A DNA stretch of 45,925 nucleotides from Rivihabitans pingtungensis (GCF_003201855.1 NZ_QJKI01000028.1:1-45925); one strand, 5' to 3'; counted from the stretch's first letter, positions 16,100 through 26,462 are shown. Notes: generated by a model from the sequence alone, not told the origin. Translations and numbers: made by a program.

Positions 16100-17316
16100 G
16101 GGGTAATCTCGATTTGCGAATCCAGCCACAGCGAACCGGCAAACACCGGCTTGTCGGCGTTGATGACGTCAAACACCACGGCGTAGTCACGCCATTCGTA
16201 ATTGGCCGACAGATGGGTGTCGCTGTCCACCAGCGCGGTTTGCACTGAATAACTGCCCACCCCGAAATTGGCCGGAAAACGAATGCTGAACTGATGGCGC
16301 TGGCCGGCTTTCAGCTGCTTGAGCACCTGGCCGGTGTGCCAGGTATTGGTTCCGTACATCACCTGGCCCAGCCGGTCCTTGATGCCATAACCCAGCACCA
16401 GCGCGTCCAGGTCGGTATTGACCTGCACGCTCACCCGCAGCTCCAGCGGCTCGCCGCACTTGACCACTTCAATGGCCTCGCCACGGGCGTTGTACAGGCC
16501 GATCTCGGCCACGGCGGCTTCGCCAGTGCCAGACACGGTTTGCGTACGGCCGTCGGCCAGCTGGGTTTGCTGCACGGTGCGGTTGCCGTTTTCGGCAATC
16601 AGCGCGTTGTAATAGTCCATCACCGCTTCCGGCTCGCCTTCCATCGCCACCCGGCCGTGTTCCAGCAGGATGGCGCGGTGGCAGATCGACTGAATCGCGG
16701 CTTTATCGTGCGAGACAATCAGCAGGGTAGTGCCTTGCTTGGCGAATTCGCGGATGCGGTTAAAGCTCTTGTGTTGAAAATAGGCATCGCCCACCGACAA
16801 CGCCTCGTCCACAATCAGGATGTCCGGGCGCTTGCAGGTGGCCACACTGAAGGCCAGGCGCATCTGCATGCCGCTGGAGTACACCCGCACCGGCATGTCG
16901 ATGTAATCGCCAATTTCGGCAAAGGCCTCGATTTCGGGCATCAGGGCGTGGATGTCCTCGGCGCTCAGGCCAATCAGCTGGCCGGCCATATAGGCGTTTT
17001 GCCGGCCGGTGAAGTCCGGGTGAAAGCCCATGCCCAGCTCCAGCAGCGCCGCCACCCGGCCTTGCAGGCTGACCGTGCCGCGCGTGGGCTGGCTGGTGCC
17101 AGTGATCAGCTTGAGCAGGGTGCTCTTGCCGGCGCCATTGATGCCGATGATGCCAATGGCCTCACCGGGGGCGACGGCAAAGCTGATGTCGTGCAGCACC
17201 CATTTTTGCTGATGACGCGGCCGGGAAAACGGCAGCAGCCATTCGGCCAGCCGTCCCCAGCGCGAAGCATATTGTCGGTAGGCCTTGCCCAACCCTGTGA
17301 CTTGAATCGCGCCCAT
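16096..17316 (-). CDS. wzt: O-polysaccharide ABC exporter ATPase with C-terminal carbohydrate-binding domain
   Basis: A 406-residue Wzt. The nucleotide-binding domain (about 1-245) has Walker A GINGAGKST, the signature VYSSGMQMRLAFS, Walker B ILIVDEA and the switch His in IVSHD. The extra C-terminal domain (about 265-400, beta-rich, FPANFGVGSYSV) corresponds to the Wzt-C carbohydrate-binding module that, in E. coli O8/O9a, recognises the capped non-reducing end of the polymer. It pairs with Wzm (1-base TAATG overlap) to flip undecaprenyl-linked glycan across the inner membrane. Presence of Wzt-C suggests chain-end capping, fitting the methyltransferase in the next gene. Confidence 0.94.
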   Translation of the reverse strand: MGAIQVTGLGKAYRQYASRWGRLAEWLLPFSRPRHQQKWVLHDISFAVAPGEAIGIIGINGAGKSTLLKLITGTSQPTRGTVSLQGRVAALLELGMGFHPDFTGRQNAYMAGQLIGLSAEDIHALMPEIEAFAEIGDYIDMPVRVYSSGMQMRLAFSVATCKRPDILIVDEALSVGDAYFQHKSFNRIREFAKQGTTLLIVSHDKAAIQSICHRAILLEHGRVAMEGEPEAVMDYYNALIAENGNRTVQQTQLADGRTQTVSGTGEAAVAEIGLYNARGEAIEVVKCGEPLELRVSVQVNTDLDALVLGYGIKDRLGQVMYGTNTWHTGQVLKQLKAGQRHQFSIRFPANFGVGSYSVQTALVDSDTHLSANYEWRDYAVVFDVINADKPVFAGSLWLDSQIEITP

Positions 17317-18110
17317 TACAGTTCATCCACCATTTCGCCGGCATGACGGCGGAACAAGGCCGCCGCCAGGCCACACAACACCAGCGCCAGCACCAGGATG
17401 GGCGCCAGGCTGCCCCAGGCCGGCAGCTGCCCGCGCACGAAAATATCCTGATACGCGCCAATCAGCGGCGCCATCGGGTTCAGCACCAGCCACGGCGACA
17501 GCCACGGCGGCAAGGCGCTGACCGGATAGACGATGGGGGTGAACCAGAACCAGAAATTAATCACCACGCCGAACAGTTGGCCGACGTCGCGGAAAAACAC
17601 ATTGAACACCCCAAGGGTGACGCCCAGGCCAATGGAAAACAGCACCTGAATCACCAGCACCGGCAGCGCCGCCAGCGCCACCCAGCCCGGAAACAGCCCG
17701 GCCACCAGCAAAAAAGCCAGAAACAGCGCACTGATGATGGCAAAGTTGAGCAGGGCATTCAGCACCACGATCAAGGGCAGGCACAACTTGGGAAAATTGA
17801 GCTTTTTGATCAGGTTGGCGTTGTCGATAAAGATGTTCTGCGCCCGGCTGACAATCTCGACAAACAAGCCCCAGGTGAGGATGCCGGCGCACAGGTAAAT
17901 ACTGTAGGCAAAGCCACCCTCGATGCCGGGCAGCTTGGATTTCATCATGTGGGAAAAAATCACCGTGTAGACCAGGATCATCGACAGCGGATGAATCACC
18001 ATCCACGCCATGCCCAAGAGCGAGTTGCGATACTTGGCCTGGAATTCTCTCTTGACGCTCGACAGGACAAAGCCCCGGAACGCCCATACTGCACGCAGCG
18101 CGTTGTTCAT
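17316..18110 (-). CDS. wzm: O-polysaccharide ABC exporter permease
   Basis: A 264-residue ABC-2 type permease with about six membrane helices. NSLLGMAWMVIHPLSMILVY near the N terminus and FTPIVYP followed by LNPMAPLIGAYQDIF near the C terminus are classic for Wzm/KpsM-like transporters. It forms the channel with Wzt for export of the rhamnan. The ATG at 18110 lies 118 bases after manC, the only sizeable gap in the operon. That gap holds a hairpin but no gene. Confidence 0.94.
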   Translation of the reverse strand: MNNALRAVWAFRGFVLSSVKREFQAKYRNSLLGMAWMVIHPLSMILVYTVIFSHMMKSKLPGIEGGFAYSIYLCAGILTWGLFVEIVSRAQNIFIDNANLIKKLNFPKLCLPLIVVLNALLNFAIISALFLAFLLVAGLFPGWVALAALPVLVIQVLFSIGLGVTLGVFNVFFRDVGQLFGVVINFWFWFTPIVYPVSALPPWLSPWLVLNPMAPLIGAYQDIFVRGQLPAWGSLAPILVLALVLCGLAAALFRRHAGEMVDEL

Positions 18111-18159
18111 GACCTACGTTTCTGTGGGTGACAGCCATGGCTGGCGGCACATGGCCACC

Positions 18160-18201
18160 AGCCGCCCGCACAAGGCGGGCAGCGGGCTGCTTTTTATTTT
18201 T
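18160..18201 (+). terminator. Possible plus-strand terminator between manC and wzm
   Basis: GCCCGC/GCGGGC (18164-18169/18175-18180), with outer AGCC/GGCT pairs and a bulge, is followed by a T-rich run at 18191-18201. The T run is on the plus strand, opposite to the operon, so it could stop antisense transcripts but not operon mRNA. The bulged stem makes this weak. Confidence 0.3.
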
Positions 18202-18228
18202 GATGATGCTTCGGGTCTGGGCCCGATT

Positions 18229-19650
18229 TCAGCTGCGGCCGTAATTGTCGGCAAAACGCACGATGTCGTCTTCGCCCAAGTACTCGCCGCTTTGCACTTC
18301 GATCATCACCAGATCAATCACGCCGGGGTTTTCCAGCCGATGTTTATGACCGGCTGGAATGTAGGTGGATTCGTTGGTGTGCACCAGGAACTCCCCCTTT
18401 TCGCCATTGGTGACGCGCGCCATGCCGCTGACCACAATCCAGTGCTCGCTGCGGTGGTGGTGCATCTGCAAGGACAAGGACGCGCCCGGTTTGACCTCGA
18501 TGCGCTTGATTTTGTAGCGGTCGCCTTCTTCCAGCACGGTGTAGGTGCCCCACGGCCGCGACACGGTGCGGTGCAGGCGGTAGCTGTCATGACCCATGGT
18601 CTTGAGCTTTTGCACCACTTTCTTGACGTCTTGCGTGTGGTCCTTGTGGCTGATCAACAGCGCATCCGGGGTATCCACCACAATCAGGTCGTCCACGCCC
18701 AGCGCGGCAATCAGGCGGTCGTCGCCGTGGATATAACAGCCGTGGCTGGCAAAGGTGATGGTTTCGCCAATCGCCCGGTTGTTGTTTTCGTCCGGCTCCA
18801 CCAGCTGGCTCATGGCGTTCCACGAGCCGATGTCGCTCCAGTCAAAGCTGGCCGGCACCACCGCCACATTGGCGGCTTTTTCCATGATGGCGTAATCAAT
18901 GGAAATATCTTCCAGCCCGGCAAAACTGTCGGTGTCGATTTCGGTGGTGGCGCTGCCCTCACCCCGGCTGGCCGCCCAGCAGGCTTCGCCCGCAGCAAAC
19001 AGCGCCGGGCAATGCTCGCGGAACGCCGCCAGCGCAGCGCCGGCGGTAAAGCAGAACATGCCGGAATTCCACAGATAATCGCCGCTGGCCAGATAGCCTT
19101 GGGCGACTTCCAGCGAGGGTTTTTCCACAAAGCCGCGCACCTGGCGGATATGGCCATCGGCAGCCCCGCAGGCGATGTAGCCAAAACCGGTTTCCGGCGC
19201 GGTGGGCACAATGCCAAAGGTCACCAGCTTGCCTTGACGGGCGGCCGCCACGGCGTGTTGCACATGGCGGGCAAAACCGGCAGTGTCGGCAATCAGGTGA
19301 TCAGCCGGCAGCACCAGCATCACCGCGTCGTCGCCGTACGCCTCGCGCACCTTGAAAGCGCCCAGCAGGATGGCCGGGGCGGTGTTGCGGCCAAACGGCT
19401 CCAGCAAAAAGCTCTGACGCGGCTCGCGCTGGCGCAGTGCGGCGTATTCGTCCTTGCTACGGAAGTAATAATCGCGGTTGGTGATGGTCAGCACTTCGCC
19501 CGCGCCTTCCTGGCGCGCGCCGCGCAGAAAGGTTTTTTGCAGCAGGCTCTGGCCATCAGCCAGACGCATGAACGGCTTGGGGTGCCCCTCGCGGGACACC
19601 GGCCACAGCCGGGTGCCGGCGCCGCCGGACAGAATCACGGGAACCAGCAT
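18229..19650 (-). CDS. manC: Bifunctional mannose-1-phosphate guanylyltransferase/mannose-6-phosphate isomerase
   Basis: A 473-residue type II PMI-GMP enzyme (ManC/WbpW/AlgA). The N-terminal nucleotidyltransferase (about 1-290) has LSGGAGTRLWPVSR, the LLEPFGRNTAPA block and GFVEKPS. The C-terminal cupin isomerase (about 340-473) has RPWGTY and the metal site QMHHHRSEHW. It turns fructose-6-phosphate into mannose-6-phosphate and mannose-1-phosphate into GDP-mannose; the mutase step (ManB/AlgC) is not encoded here. It is 6 bases after gmd, so precursor genes are co-transcribed. Confidence 0.96.
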   Translation of the reverse strand: MLVPVILSGGAGTRLWPVSREGHPKPFMRLADGQSLLQKTFLRGARQEGAGEVLTITNRDYYFRSKDEYAALRQREPRQSFLLEPFGRNTAPAILLGAFKVREAYGDDAVMLVLPADHLIADTAGFARHVQHAVAAARQGKLVTFGIVPTAPETGFGYIACGAADGHIRQVRGFVEKPSLEVAQGYLASGDYLWNSGMFCFTAGAALAAFREHCPALFAAGEACWAASRGEGSATTEIDTDSFAGLEDISIDYAIMEKAANVAVVPASFDWSDIGSWNAMSQLVEPDENNNRAIGETITFASHGCYIHGDDRLIAALGVDDLIVVDTPDALLISHKDHTQDVKKVVQKLKTMGHDSYRLHRTVSRPWGTYTVLEEGDRYKIKRIEVKPGASLSLQMHHHRSEHWIVVSGMARVTNGEKGEFLVHTNESTYIPAGHKHRLENPGVIDLVMIEVQSGEYLGEDDIVRFADNYGRS

Positions 19651-19656
19651 GGCGGC

Positions 19657-20685
<1,029 letters not shown>

Positions 20686-20803
20686 TTACACTTGCCCGGC
20701 CGAATGTCTGGCTGGCAAGTCTCGTGGCGGCACAACGCTGCGCAGTGTGCGGCAAATCCATTGCCCTGGCGTGTCAGCCGCCCTCACCCTGTAAATAAAG
20801 ACA

Positions 20804-21703
20804 ATGACCCCAAAACGTGTATTTCTGACCGGTGGTGCTGGTTTTGTCGCCACCCGGATGGTCGAGCATCTGGCCGGCAGCGCCTGGCAGACACATGCCT
20901 CTTCCACCGATATTCTGGATGGCGAAGCCTTGCAAGCCGAGCTGCGCCAATGCCAACCCGATATTGTGCTGCATCTGGCCGCCCAGAGTCATGTACCCAC
21001 CTCGTTCCGGGAACCTGAGCTGACCGCACGGGTCAATTTCGACGGCACCCGCTCGCTGCTGACGGCGCTGGATCAATCCGGTTTTACTGGCGCGCTGGTG
21101 TTTGTCGGCTCTGGCGACATGTATGGTCTGGTGCCAGAAGCCAGCCTGCCCATCCGCGAAACCCAGACCCTGCGCCCGCGCAACCCTTATGCAGCCAGCA
21201 AGGTAGCGGCAGAAGCCTGGTGCATGCAGCACAGCCTGCACAGCCAATACCGCATCGTCATGGCCCGCGCCTTCAACCATATCGGCCGCGGCCAGAACGC
21301 CCAATTCGTCTTGCCTGCCATGGCCGAACAGCTGGTGGCCATTGAACGCGGCCAGCGCCCACCCATCCTGGAAACCGGCGACCTGGATGTCACCCGCGAT
21401 TTCACCAATGTCAGCGATGTGCTGGATGCTTATCTGGCATTGGCAGAAAAAGGCGTAAGTGGCGAAGTTTACAACGTTTGTTCCGGGCTTGAATATCGTG
21501 TTCGCGATCTGGTTGCGCAAATGATTGTAATGATCGGCCTGGATATCCAACTGCAAAACGACCCGGCGCGGTTTCGCAAAGCGGAACAAACCCGAGTGGT
21601 GGGCGATAACAGCAAGTTGCGTGTCGACACTGGCTGGGCGCCCAAGATGGACATCGCCGCCAGTCTGGCAGAAATTCTTGACGACTGGCGCCGCAAAACG
21701 TGA
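20804..21703 (+). CDS. rmd: GDP-4-keto-6-deoxy-D-mannose reductase
   Basis: A 299-residue extended SDR reductase: FLTGGAGFVATRMVEHL at the start, LHLAAQSHVPTSF, catalytic SGDMYGLVPE, and NPYAASKVAAE (Tyr-x3-Lys). The FNHIGRGQNAQFVLPAMAEQ block is characteristic of Rmd. It reduces the Gmd product to GDP-D-rhamnose. It is divergent from gmd across 171 bases that must hold both promoters; I could not fix convincing -35/-10 boxes there. A UDP- or dTDP-sugar reductase is much less likely given the neighbour. Confidence 0.92.
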   Translation: MTPKRVFLTGGAGFVATRMVEHLAGSAWQTHASSTDILDGEALQAELRQCQPDIVLHLAAQSHVPTSFREPELTARVNFDGTRSLLTALDQSGFTGALVFVGSGDMYGLVPEASLPIRETQTLRPRNPYAASKVAAEAWCMQHSLHSQYRIVMARAFNHIGRGQNAQFVLPAMAEQLVAIERGQRPPILETGDLDVTRDFTNVSDVLDAYLALAEKGVSGEVYNVCSGLEYRVRDLVAQMIVMIGLDIQLQNDPARFRKAEQTRVVGDNSKLRVDTGWAPKMDIAASLAEILDDWRRKT

Positions 21704-21716
21704 TGCCCATCACACA

Positions 21717-21733
21717 AACCGTTACAAACGGTT
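21717..21733. promoter_or_regulatory. 17-bp palindrome upstream of the type I secretion operon
   Basis: AACCGTT-ACA-AACGGTT is a perfect 7-bp inverted repeat with a 3-base centre, 14 bases after the rmd stop and about 100 bases before the exporter start. A weak extended -10-like TGGTAAACT follows at about 21746-21754. It may be a regulator operator; as an RNA hairpin it is weak and has no T run. Confidence 0.4.
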
Positions 21734-21835
21734 GCGCAACGCACGTGGTAAACTTCGCGCCATTGTGGTGAGAACCGCATGTCATGGGCGTGTTGCCCGA
21801 CATTCACCGCCCTGGCCAACTCGATTGACACACCG

Positions 21836-23656
21836 ATGAAAAAACACCTGACTCCACGCACGGAACTGGCGGAAACGCTATATGGATTCCGTAAAACCTT
21901 TTATCAGCTTGGCGCGTTCAGCTTCGTCATCAACCTGCTGGGCCTGATGCCGTCGATTTATATGCTGCAGGTCTATGACCGCGTGCTCGCCAGCAGCAAT
22001 GAAACCACGCTGCTGATGCTGACGCTGATGACACTGGGCCTGTATGGCCTGATGGAGCTGCTGGAGCTGGCGCGCTCGTCGGTGCTGATCCGGGTGGGCA
22101 ATAAGCTGGACATGCAGCTTAACCAGCGCGTGTTTACCGCCTCGTTCGAACGCAACCTCAAGCGGGCCGGCGGCAACCCGGCCCAGGCGATGACCGACCT
22201 GACCAATGTCCGCCAGTTCCTGACCGGCAACGGCCTGTTTGCCTTCTTTGATGCCCCGTGGATGCCGATTTATCTGCTGGTGTGCTTCATGTTTCACCCG
22301 CTGCTGGGCCTGTTTGTGCTGATTGGCGCGCTGATGCTGTTCGGCCTGGCCTATCTGACCGAAGTCTCCACCCGCAAGCCGCTGGCCGACGCCAACCAGG
22401 CCGCGATGATTTCCAACGCCTTTGCCAACAATAATCTGCGCAATGCCGAGGTGATCGAAGCCATGGGCATGCTGCCGGCCATCCGCGAGCGCTGGTTTGC
22501 CTTTCACCGCCGCATTCTGGACAACCAGACCCTGGCCTCCGACCGTGCCGCGCGCATCAGCGTGATGACCAAGTTTGTGCGCATCAGCATGCAATCGCTG
22601 ATCCTCGGCCTGGGCGCCCTGCTGGTGATCGAAGGCAAGCTGACCCCCGGCATGATGATCGCCTGCTCGATCTTGATGGGTAAGTCGCTGCAACCGGTGG
22701 AACTGGCCATCGGCACCTGGAAACAACTGCTGAGCGCACGCACCTCGTACACCCGCCTGGACGAGCTGCTGAAAGAAGCCCCGCCGCGTGGCGTGGGCAT
22801 GCCGCTGCCGGCCCCGGCTGGCAATATGACGGTGGAAGGTGTGATTGCCGTGCCGCCGGGTGGTCAGCATGCCGTGGTGCGTGGCCTGAGCATGGCCATG
22901 AATGCCGGTGATGTGGTGGGCGTGATTGGCCCGTCGGCCTCGGGCAAATCCACTTTGGCGCGCTTGCTGGTGGGCGTGTGGCCGGCACAGGCTGGCAAGG
23001 TGCGTCTGGACGGCGCCGATATTTTCCAGTGGAACAAAGACGAACTGGGCCCGTGGATTGGCTATCTGCCGCAGGATATCGAGCTGTTTGAAGGCACCAT
23101 CGCCGAAAACATTGCCCGCTTTGGCAAGATTGACTCCGAACAGGTGATCAGCGCCGCCCAGCGTGCCGGCGTGCACGACATGATCCTGCGCTTTCCGCAG
23201 GGCTATGATACCCGTCTGGGTCTGGATGGCAGCATGCTGTCCGGCGGCCAGAAACAGCGCATCGGCCTGGCGCGCGCCATTTATGGCAATCCCTCGCTGA
23301 TCGTGCTGGACGAGCCCAACTCCAATCTGGATGACGTGGGCGAAGCCGCACTGGTGCGCACGGTGATGGACCTGAAAGCCCGTGGCAAAACCGTGGTGCT
23401 GATCACCCACCGCACCAGCATCATCAATGCGGTGGACAAACTGCTGGTGATGCGCGAAGGCGAGCTGGTGGCCTACGGCCCGCGTGACCAGGTGCTGGCG
23501 CATTTGATGCAGCAACAGCAGCAGGCCAATGCCCAGGCACAGGCCGCAGCCCAAGCGCAAGCCCAGGCCCAACAAGCTGCACACGCCCAGCAACAGATGG
23601 CCGCCCCCGCCGCACCGGCTGTGCCGGCCACCCCGGCGCAGGACGCCGCCGAGTAA
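21836..23656 (+). CDS. Type I secretion ABC exporter (PrtD/AprD-like)
   Basis: A 606-residue half-transporter: membrane domain about 25-320 with about six helices (FINLLGLMPSIYMLQVYDRV-type start), then an ATPase domain about 340-555 with Walker A GPSASGKST, signature LSGGQKQR, Walker B LIVLDEP and switch ITHRTS. There is no N-terminal peptidase (C39) domain, so the cargo is an RTX- or S-layer-type protein with an uncleaved C-terminal signal. The last 50 residues are a Gln/Ala/Pro-rich low-complexity tail not typical of the family. I chose the ATG at 21836 because MKKHLTPRTELAETLYGFRK begins the conserved region; no strong ribosome site is visible. First gene of a three-gene secretion operon. 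Confidence 0.93.
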   Translation: MKKHLTPRTELAETLYGFRKTFYQLGAFSFVINLLGLMPSIYMLQVYDRVLASSNETTLLMLTLMTLGLYGLMELLELARSSVLIRVGNKLDMQLNQRVFTASFERNLKRAGGNPAQAMTDLTNVRQFLTGNGLFAFFDAPWMPIYLLVCFMFHPLLGLFVLIGALMLFGLAYLTEVSTRKPLADANQAAMISNAFANNNLRNAEVIEAMGMLPAIRERWFAFHRRILDNQTLASDRAARISVMTKFVRISMQSLILGLGALLVIEGKLTPGMMIACSILMGKSLQPVELAIGTWKQLLSARTSYTRLDELLKEAPPRGVGMPLPAPAGNMTVEGVIAVPPGGQHAVVRGLSMAMNAGDVVGVIGPSASGKSTLARLLVGVWPAQAGKVRLDGADIFQWNKDELGPWIGYLPQDIELFEGTIAENIARFGKIDSEQVISAAQRAGVHDMILRFPQGYDTRLGLDGSMLSGGQKQRIGLARAIYGNPSLIVLDEPNSNLDDVGEAALVRTVMDLKARGKTVVLITHRTSIINAVDKLLVMREGELVAYGPRDQVLAHLMQQQQQANAQAQAAAQAQAQAQQAAHAQQQMAAPAAPAVPATPAQDAAE

Positions 23657-23679
23657 CCCGAATTGAATGACTGATCACG

Positions 23680-25026
23680 ATGAAATGGCTTAAACGCTTG
23701 CAAGAATCCCGCGCGGACACCCAGGGTGACGTGGCGGTGGATGTGGACGCCCACAGCCCGGCGCGCTGGGGCATGCTGGTGCTGGGTATCGGTTTTGGCG
23801 GCTTTTTACTGTGGGCGGCTTTTGCGCCGCTGGACGCCGGGGTGTCCTCGGGGGGCACGGTCAAAGTGGCCTCCAGCCGCAAGACCATTCAGCATCTGAC
23901 CGGTGGCATTGTGGACACCATCGACGTCAAGGAAGGCCAGGTGGTCAAAAAAGACCAGGTGCTGGTCAAGCTCAACCCCACCAACGCCAATGCCCAGCTG
24001 GGCATTGTTCAAGCGCAGTTTCTGGCGGCGCAGGCCATTGCCGACCGGCTGAGCGCCGAGCGCGAAGGCAAGACGACGGTGACTTTCTCGCCGGTGCTGA
24101 CCGAAAAATTTGGCAATGACAGCCGCGCCAAAGATGCCATGGCCCTGCAAGCGCAATTGTTTGCCTCGCGCCGTGCCGCTCTGCAAGCCGAACTGGGCAT
24201 CCTGAACGAAAACAGCCAGGGCATGCAGGAACAGCTCAAGGGCCTGCAATCGCTGAAAGACTCGCGCGAGCAACAGCTGAAATTCATCCAGGAAGAGCTC
24301 AAGGGCGTGCGTGACATGGCTGCGCAAGGCTATGTGCCGCGTAACCGCATGCTGCAACTGGAGCGCAATGTGGCCGAAATCAGCGGCCAGCTGGCCAGCA
24401 ATATCGGCGATATCGGCCGCAGCAAGAACGCGCTGTCCGAAATCAAACTGCGCATGTTGCAGCGTCAGAAGGAATACCAAAAAGAAGTCGAAACCCAGCT
24501 GAGCGATGCGCAAAAAGAAGCGCGCGCCCAGGGCGATCGTCTGGCCGCGCTGGAATATGAACTGTCCAACACCCAGATCAAATCGCCGATTGACGGCACC
24601 GTGGTGGGCGTGAATGTGCATACCGTGGGTGGCGTGATTCAGCCGGGCTTCCACATCATGGACGTGGTGCCGCTGAACGAGCCGATGATTGTCGAAGCAC
24701 GCATCCAGACCAACCTGATCGACAAGGTGCATCCCGGCCTGCCGGTGGACCTGACCTTCCCGGCCTTCAGCCATGCGCAAACGCCGAATATCCCCGGCGT
24801 GGTGGACACCGTGGGCGCGGATGCGCTGACCGATGAAGTCACCCGCATGCCGTACTACCCGATGCAGGTGAAAGTGACCCCGGAAGGCATGAAAATCCTG
24901 GGCAAGCTGCAAATCCGTCCTGGCATGCCGGCCACCGTGGTGGTGAAGACGGGCGAACGCACCATGCTCAACTACCTGCTCAAGCCGCTGATCGACCGCG
25001 TCAGCGGGGCGTTCAAAGAGGAATGA
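23680..25026 (+). CDS. HlyD-family type I secretion adaptor
   Basis: A 448-residue membrane-fusion protein with one N-terminal membrane helix (about 27-50), a lipoyl/barrel strand pair (GGTVKVASSRKTIQHLTGG, IKSPIDGTVVGVNVHTVGGV) flanking a long coiled-coil hairpin (about 110-300), and a beta-barrel with LPVDLTFPAFS near the C terminus. It links the ABC exporter to the outer-membrane channel. The stop overlaps the TolC-type gene by 4 bases (ATGA), so adaptor and channel are translationally coupled. Confidence 0.95.
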   Translation: MKWLKRLQESRADTQGDVAVDVDAHSPARWGMLVLGIGFGGFLLWAAFAPLDAGVSSGGTVKVASSRKTIQHLTGGIVDTIDVKEGQVVKKDQVLVKLNPTNANAQLGIVQAQFLAAQAIADRLSAEREGKTTVTFSPVLTEKFGNDSRAKDAMALQAQLFASRRAALQAELGILNENSQGMQEQLKGLQSLKDSREQQLKFIQEELKGVRDMAAQGYVPRNRMLQLERNVAEISGQLASNIGDIGRSKNALSEIKLRMLQRQKEYQKEVETQLSDAQKEARAQGDRLAALEYELSNTQIKSPIDGTVVGVNVHTVGGVIQPGFHIMDVVPLNEPMIVEARIQTNLIDKVHPGLPVDLTFPAFSHAQTPNIPGVVDTVGADALTDEVTRMPYYPMQVKVTPEGMKILGKLQIRPGMPATVVVKTGERTMLNYLLKPLIDRVSGAFKEE

Positions 25027-26432
25027 TCGTGCGCCTTCGCAAGCTGACCCTGCTGACCGCGCTGGCGCTGAGCCTGAACCCCCTGCTGCCGGCCTCGGCG
25101 CTGGGCTTCATGGAAGCCTACCGCGCCGCATTGCAGAATGACCCGACCTACCAGGCCGCCATCGCAGAAAACGAAGCCGGCCAGCAAAACCGCGCCATGG
25201 GCCGCGCCGGCTTGTTGCCTCAGGTAAACGCCAATATCTCGCGTGCCCGGGTGCGTGGTGAACAGGAATACACCACACAGACCCTGGCTGGCCCTCGTGA
25301 CGTAGTTGTTCCGCTGAAATACTTCAGCTACTCGCGTACCGTGCAGGTACGGCAATCGGTGGTGAATATGGCGGCGATTGCCAACTTCCGCCAGGGCCGC
25401 GCCCGTGCCGAGTACAGCACGGAAGTGTTCCGTGGCAAGCAGAACGACCTGGCCTTGCGCCTGTCGTCGGCGTATTTCCAGGCCTTGCTGTCGCAGCACG
25501 CCATTGACCTGGCTCAGGCCAAGGTGCAATCCATCGAGCAACAGCTGAAAACCGCCGAAGTGCAGTTCAAGGCAGGCGATGGCACCGTCACCGACGTGGA
25601 CGAGGCCCGCGCCCGCCGTGATCTGGCGCAAGCCCAGCTGATCGAGGCGCGCAACCAGCTGACCGTGGCCATGCGCAGCCTGCAAGAGCTGGTGGGCGAC
25701 AAGCCGGTGTCGCTGGCCCAGCTGAAGGCCGATTTTGCCAAACAGCTCAAGCCCGAGCTGGAAACCCTGGACACCTGGCTGGATCGCGCACTGGAAAGCA
25801 GCGCCGACATCGCCGCCCAGCGCCGGGCGCTGGAAGTGGCCGAACGCGAAGTGGACAAAAACCGCGCCGGCCATCTGCCCACGGTGGATGTCTACGCCAG
25901 CTCTGGTCGCTCTCAGTCGGACAGTTTTTCCAGCATCAACCAGGAATACCGCACCCGCCAGTTGGGCGTGCAGGTGAATATCCCGATTTTCTCTGGCGGT
26001 TACACCAACGCGGCCACCACGCAAGCCATCGCCAACCGCGAGCGCGCGCGCAACGAGCTGGAAGCCACGGTGAACAAAACCCATATTGAAGTCACCAAGC
26101 AGTATTCCGGCACGGTGTCTGGCCTGGCCAAGGTGCAGGCGCTGGAGCTGGCGGTGAAATCCAGCGAGCAGGCACTGGAATCCACCAAAATGGGCTTCAA
26201 GGCAGGCATGCGCAGCAATGTGGACATCCTCAACGCCGAAGAGCAGCTGTATACCTCCCGTCGTGATCTCGCCGAGGCCAAGTATGTCTACCTGCTCAGC
26301 CGCCTGCGGCTGAAAGCTGCCGCCGGCCAGCTGTCGGAAGCGGACATGGGCGAAGTGGACAGCTATTTTGGCGCGGAAAAACCGGTGCACGAAAAACTGG
26401 TGCAGGTACGCCGTAGCGCCAACGGCAGCTGA
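25023..26432 (+). CDS. TolC-family outer membrane channel
   Basis: A 469-residue TolC-type protein. A signal peptide lies at about 1-28 (LTLLTALALSLNPLLPASALG), then the mature start FMEAYRAALQNDPTYQAA, which is typical of TolC, two repeat halves of long helices, and VQVNIPIFSGGYTNA before the second barrel strands. It forms the outer-membrane/periplasmic tunnel for type I secretion and may also serve the RND pump at 31245-35392, which lacks its own channel. It ends before a strong intrinsic terminator. Confidence 0.95.
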   Translation: MIVRLRKLTLLTALALSLNPLLPASALGFMEAYRAALQNDPTYQAAIAENEAGQQNRAMGRAGLLPQVNANISRARVRGEQEYTTQTLAGPRDVVVPLKYFSYSRTVQVRQSVVNMAAIANFRQGRARAEYSTEVFRGKQNDLALRLSSAYFQALLSQHAIDLAQAKVQSIEQQLKTAEVQFKAGDGTVTDVDEARARRDLAQAQLIEARNQLTVAMRSLQELVGDKPVSLAQLKADFAKQLKPELETLDTWLDRALESSADIAAQRRALEVAEREVDKNRAGHLPTVDVYASSGRSQSDSFSSINQEYRTRQLGVQVNIPIFSGGYTNAATTQAIANRERARNELEATVNKTHIEVTKQYSGTVSGLAKVQALELAVKSSEQALESTKMGFKAGMRSNVDILNAEEQLYTSRRDLAEAKYVYLLSRLRLKAAAGQLSEADMGEVDSYFGAEKPVHEKLVQVRRSANGS

Positions 26433-26462
26433 TGCCGCAAAATGGGGTGATGAAGCACAGCA

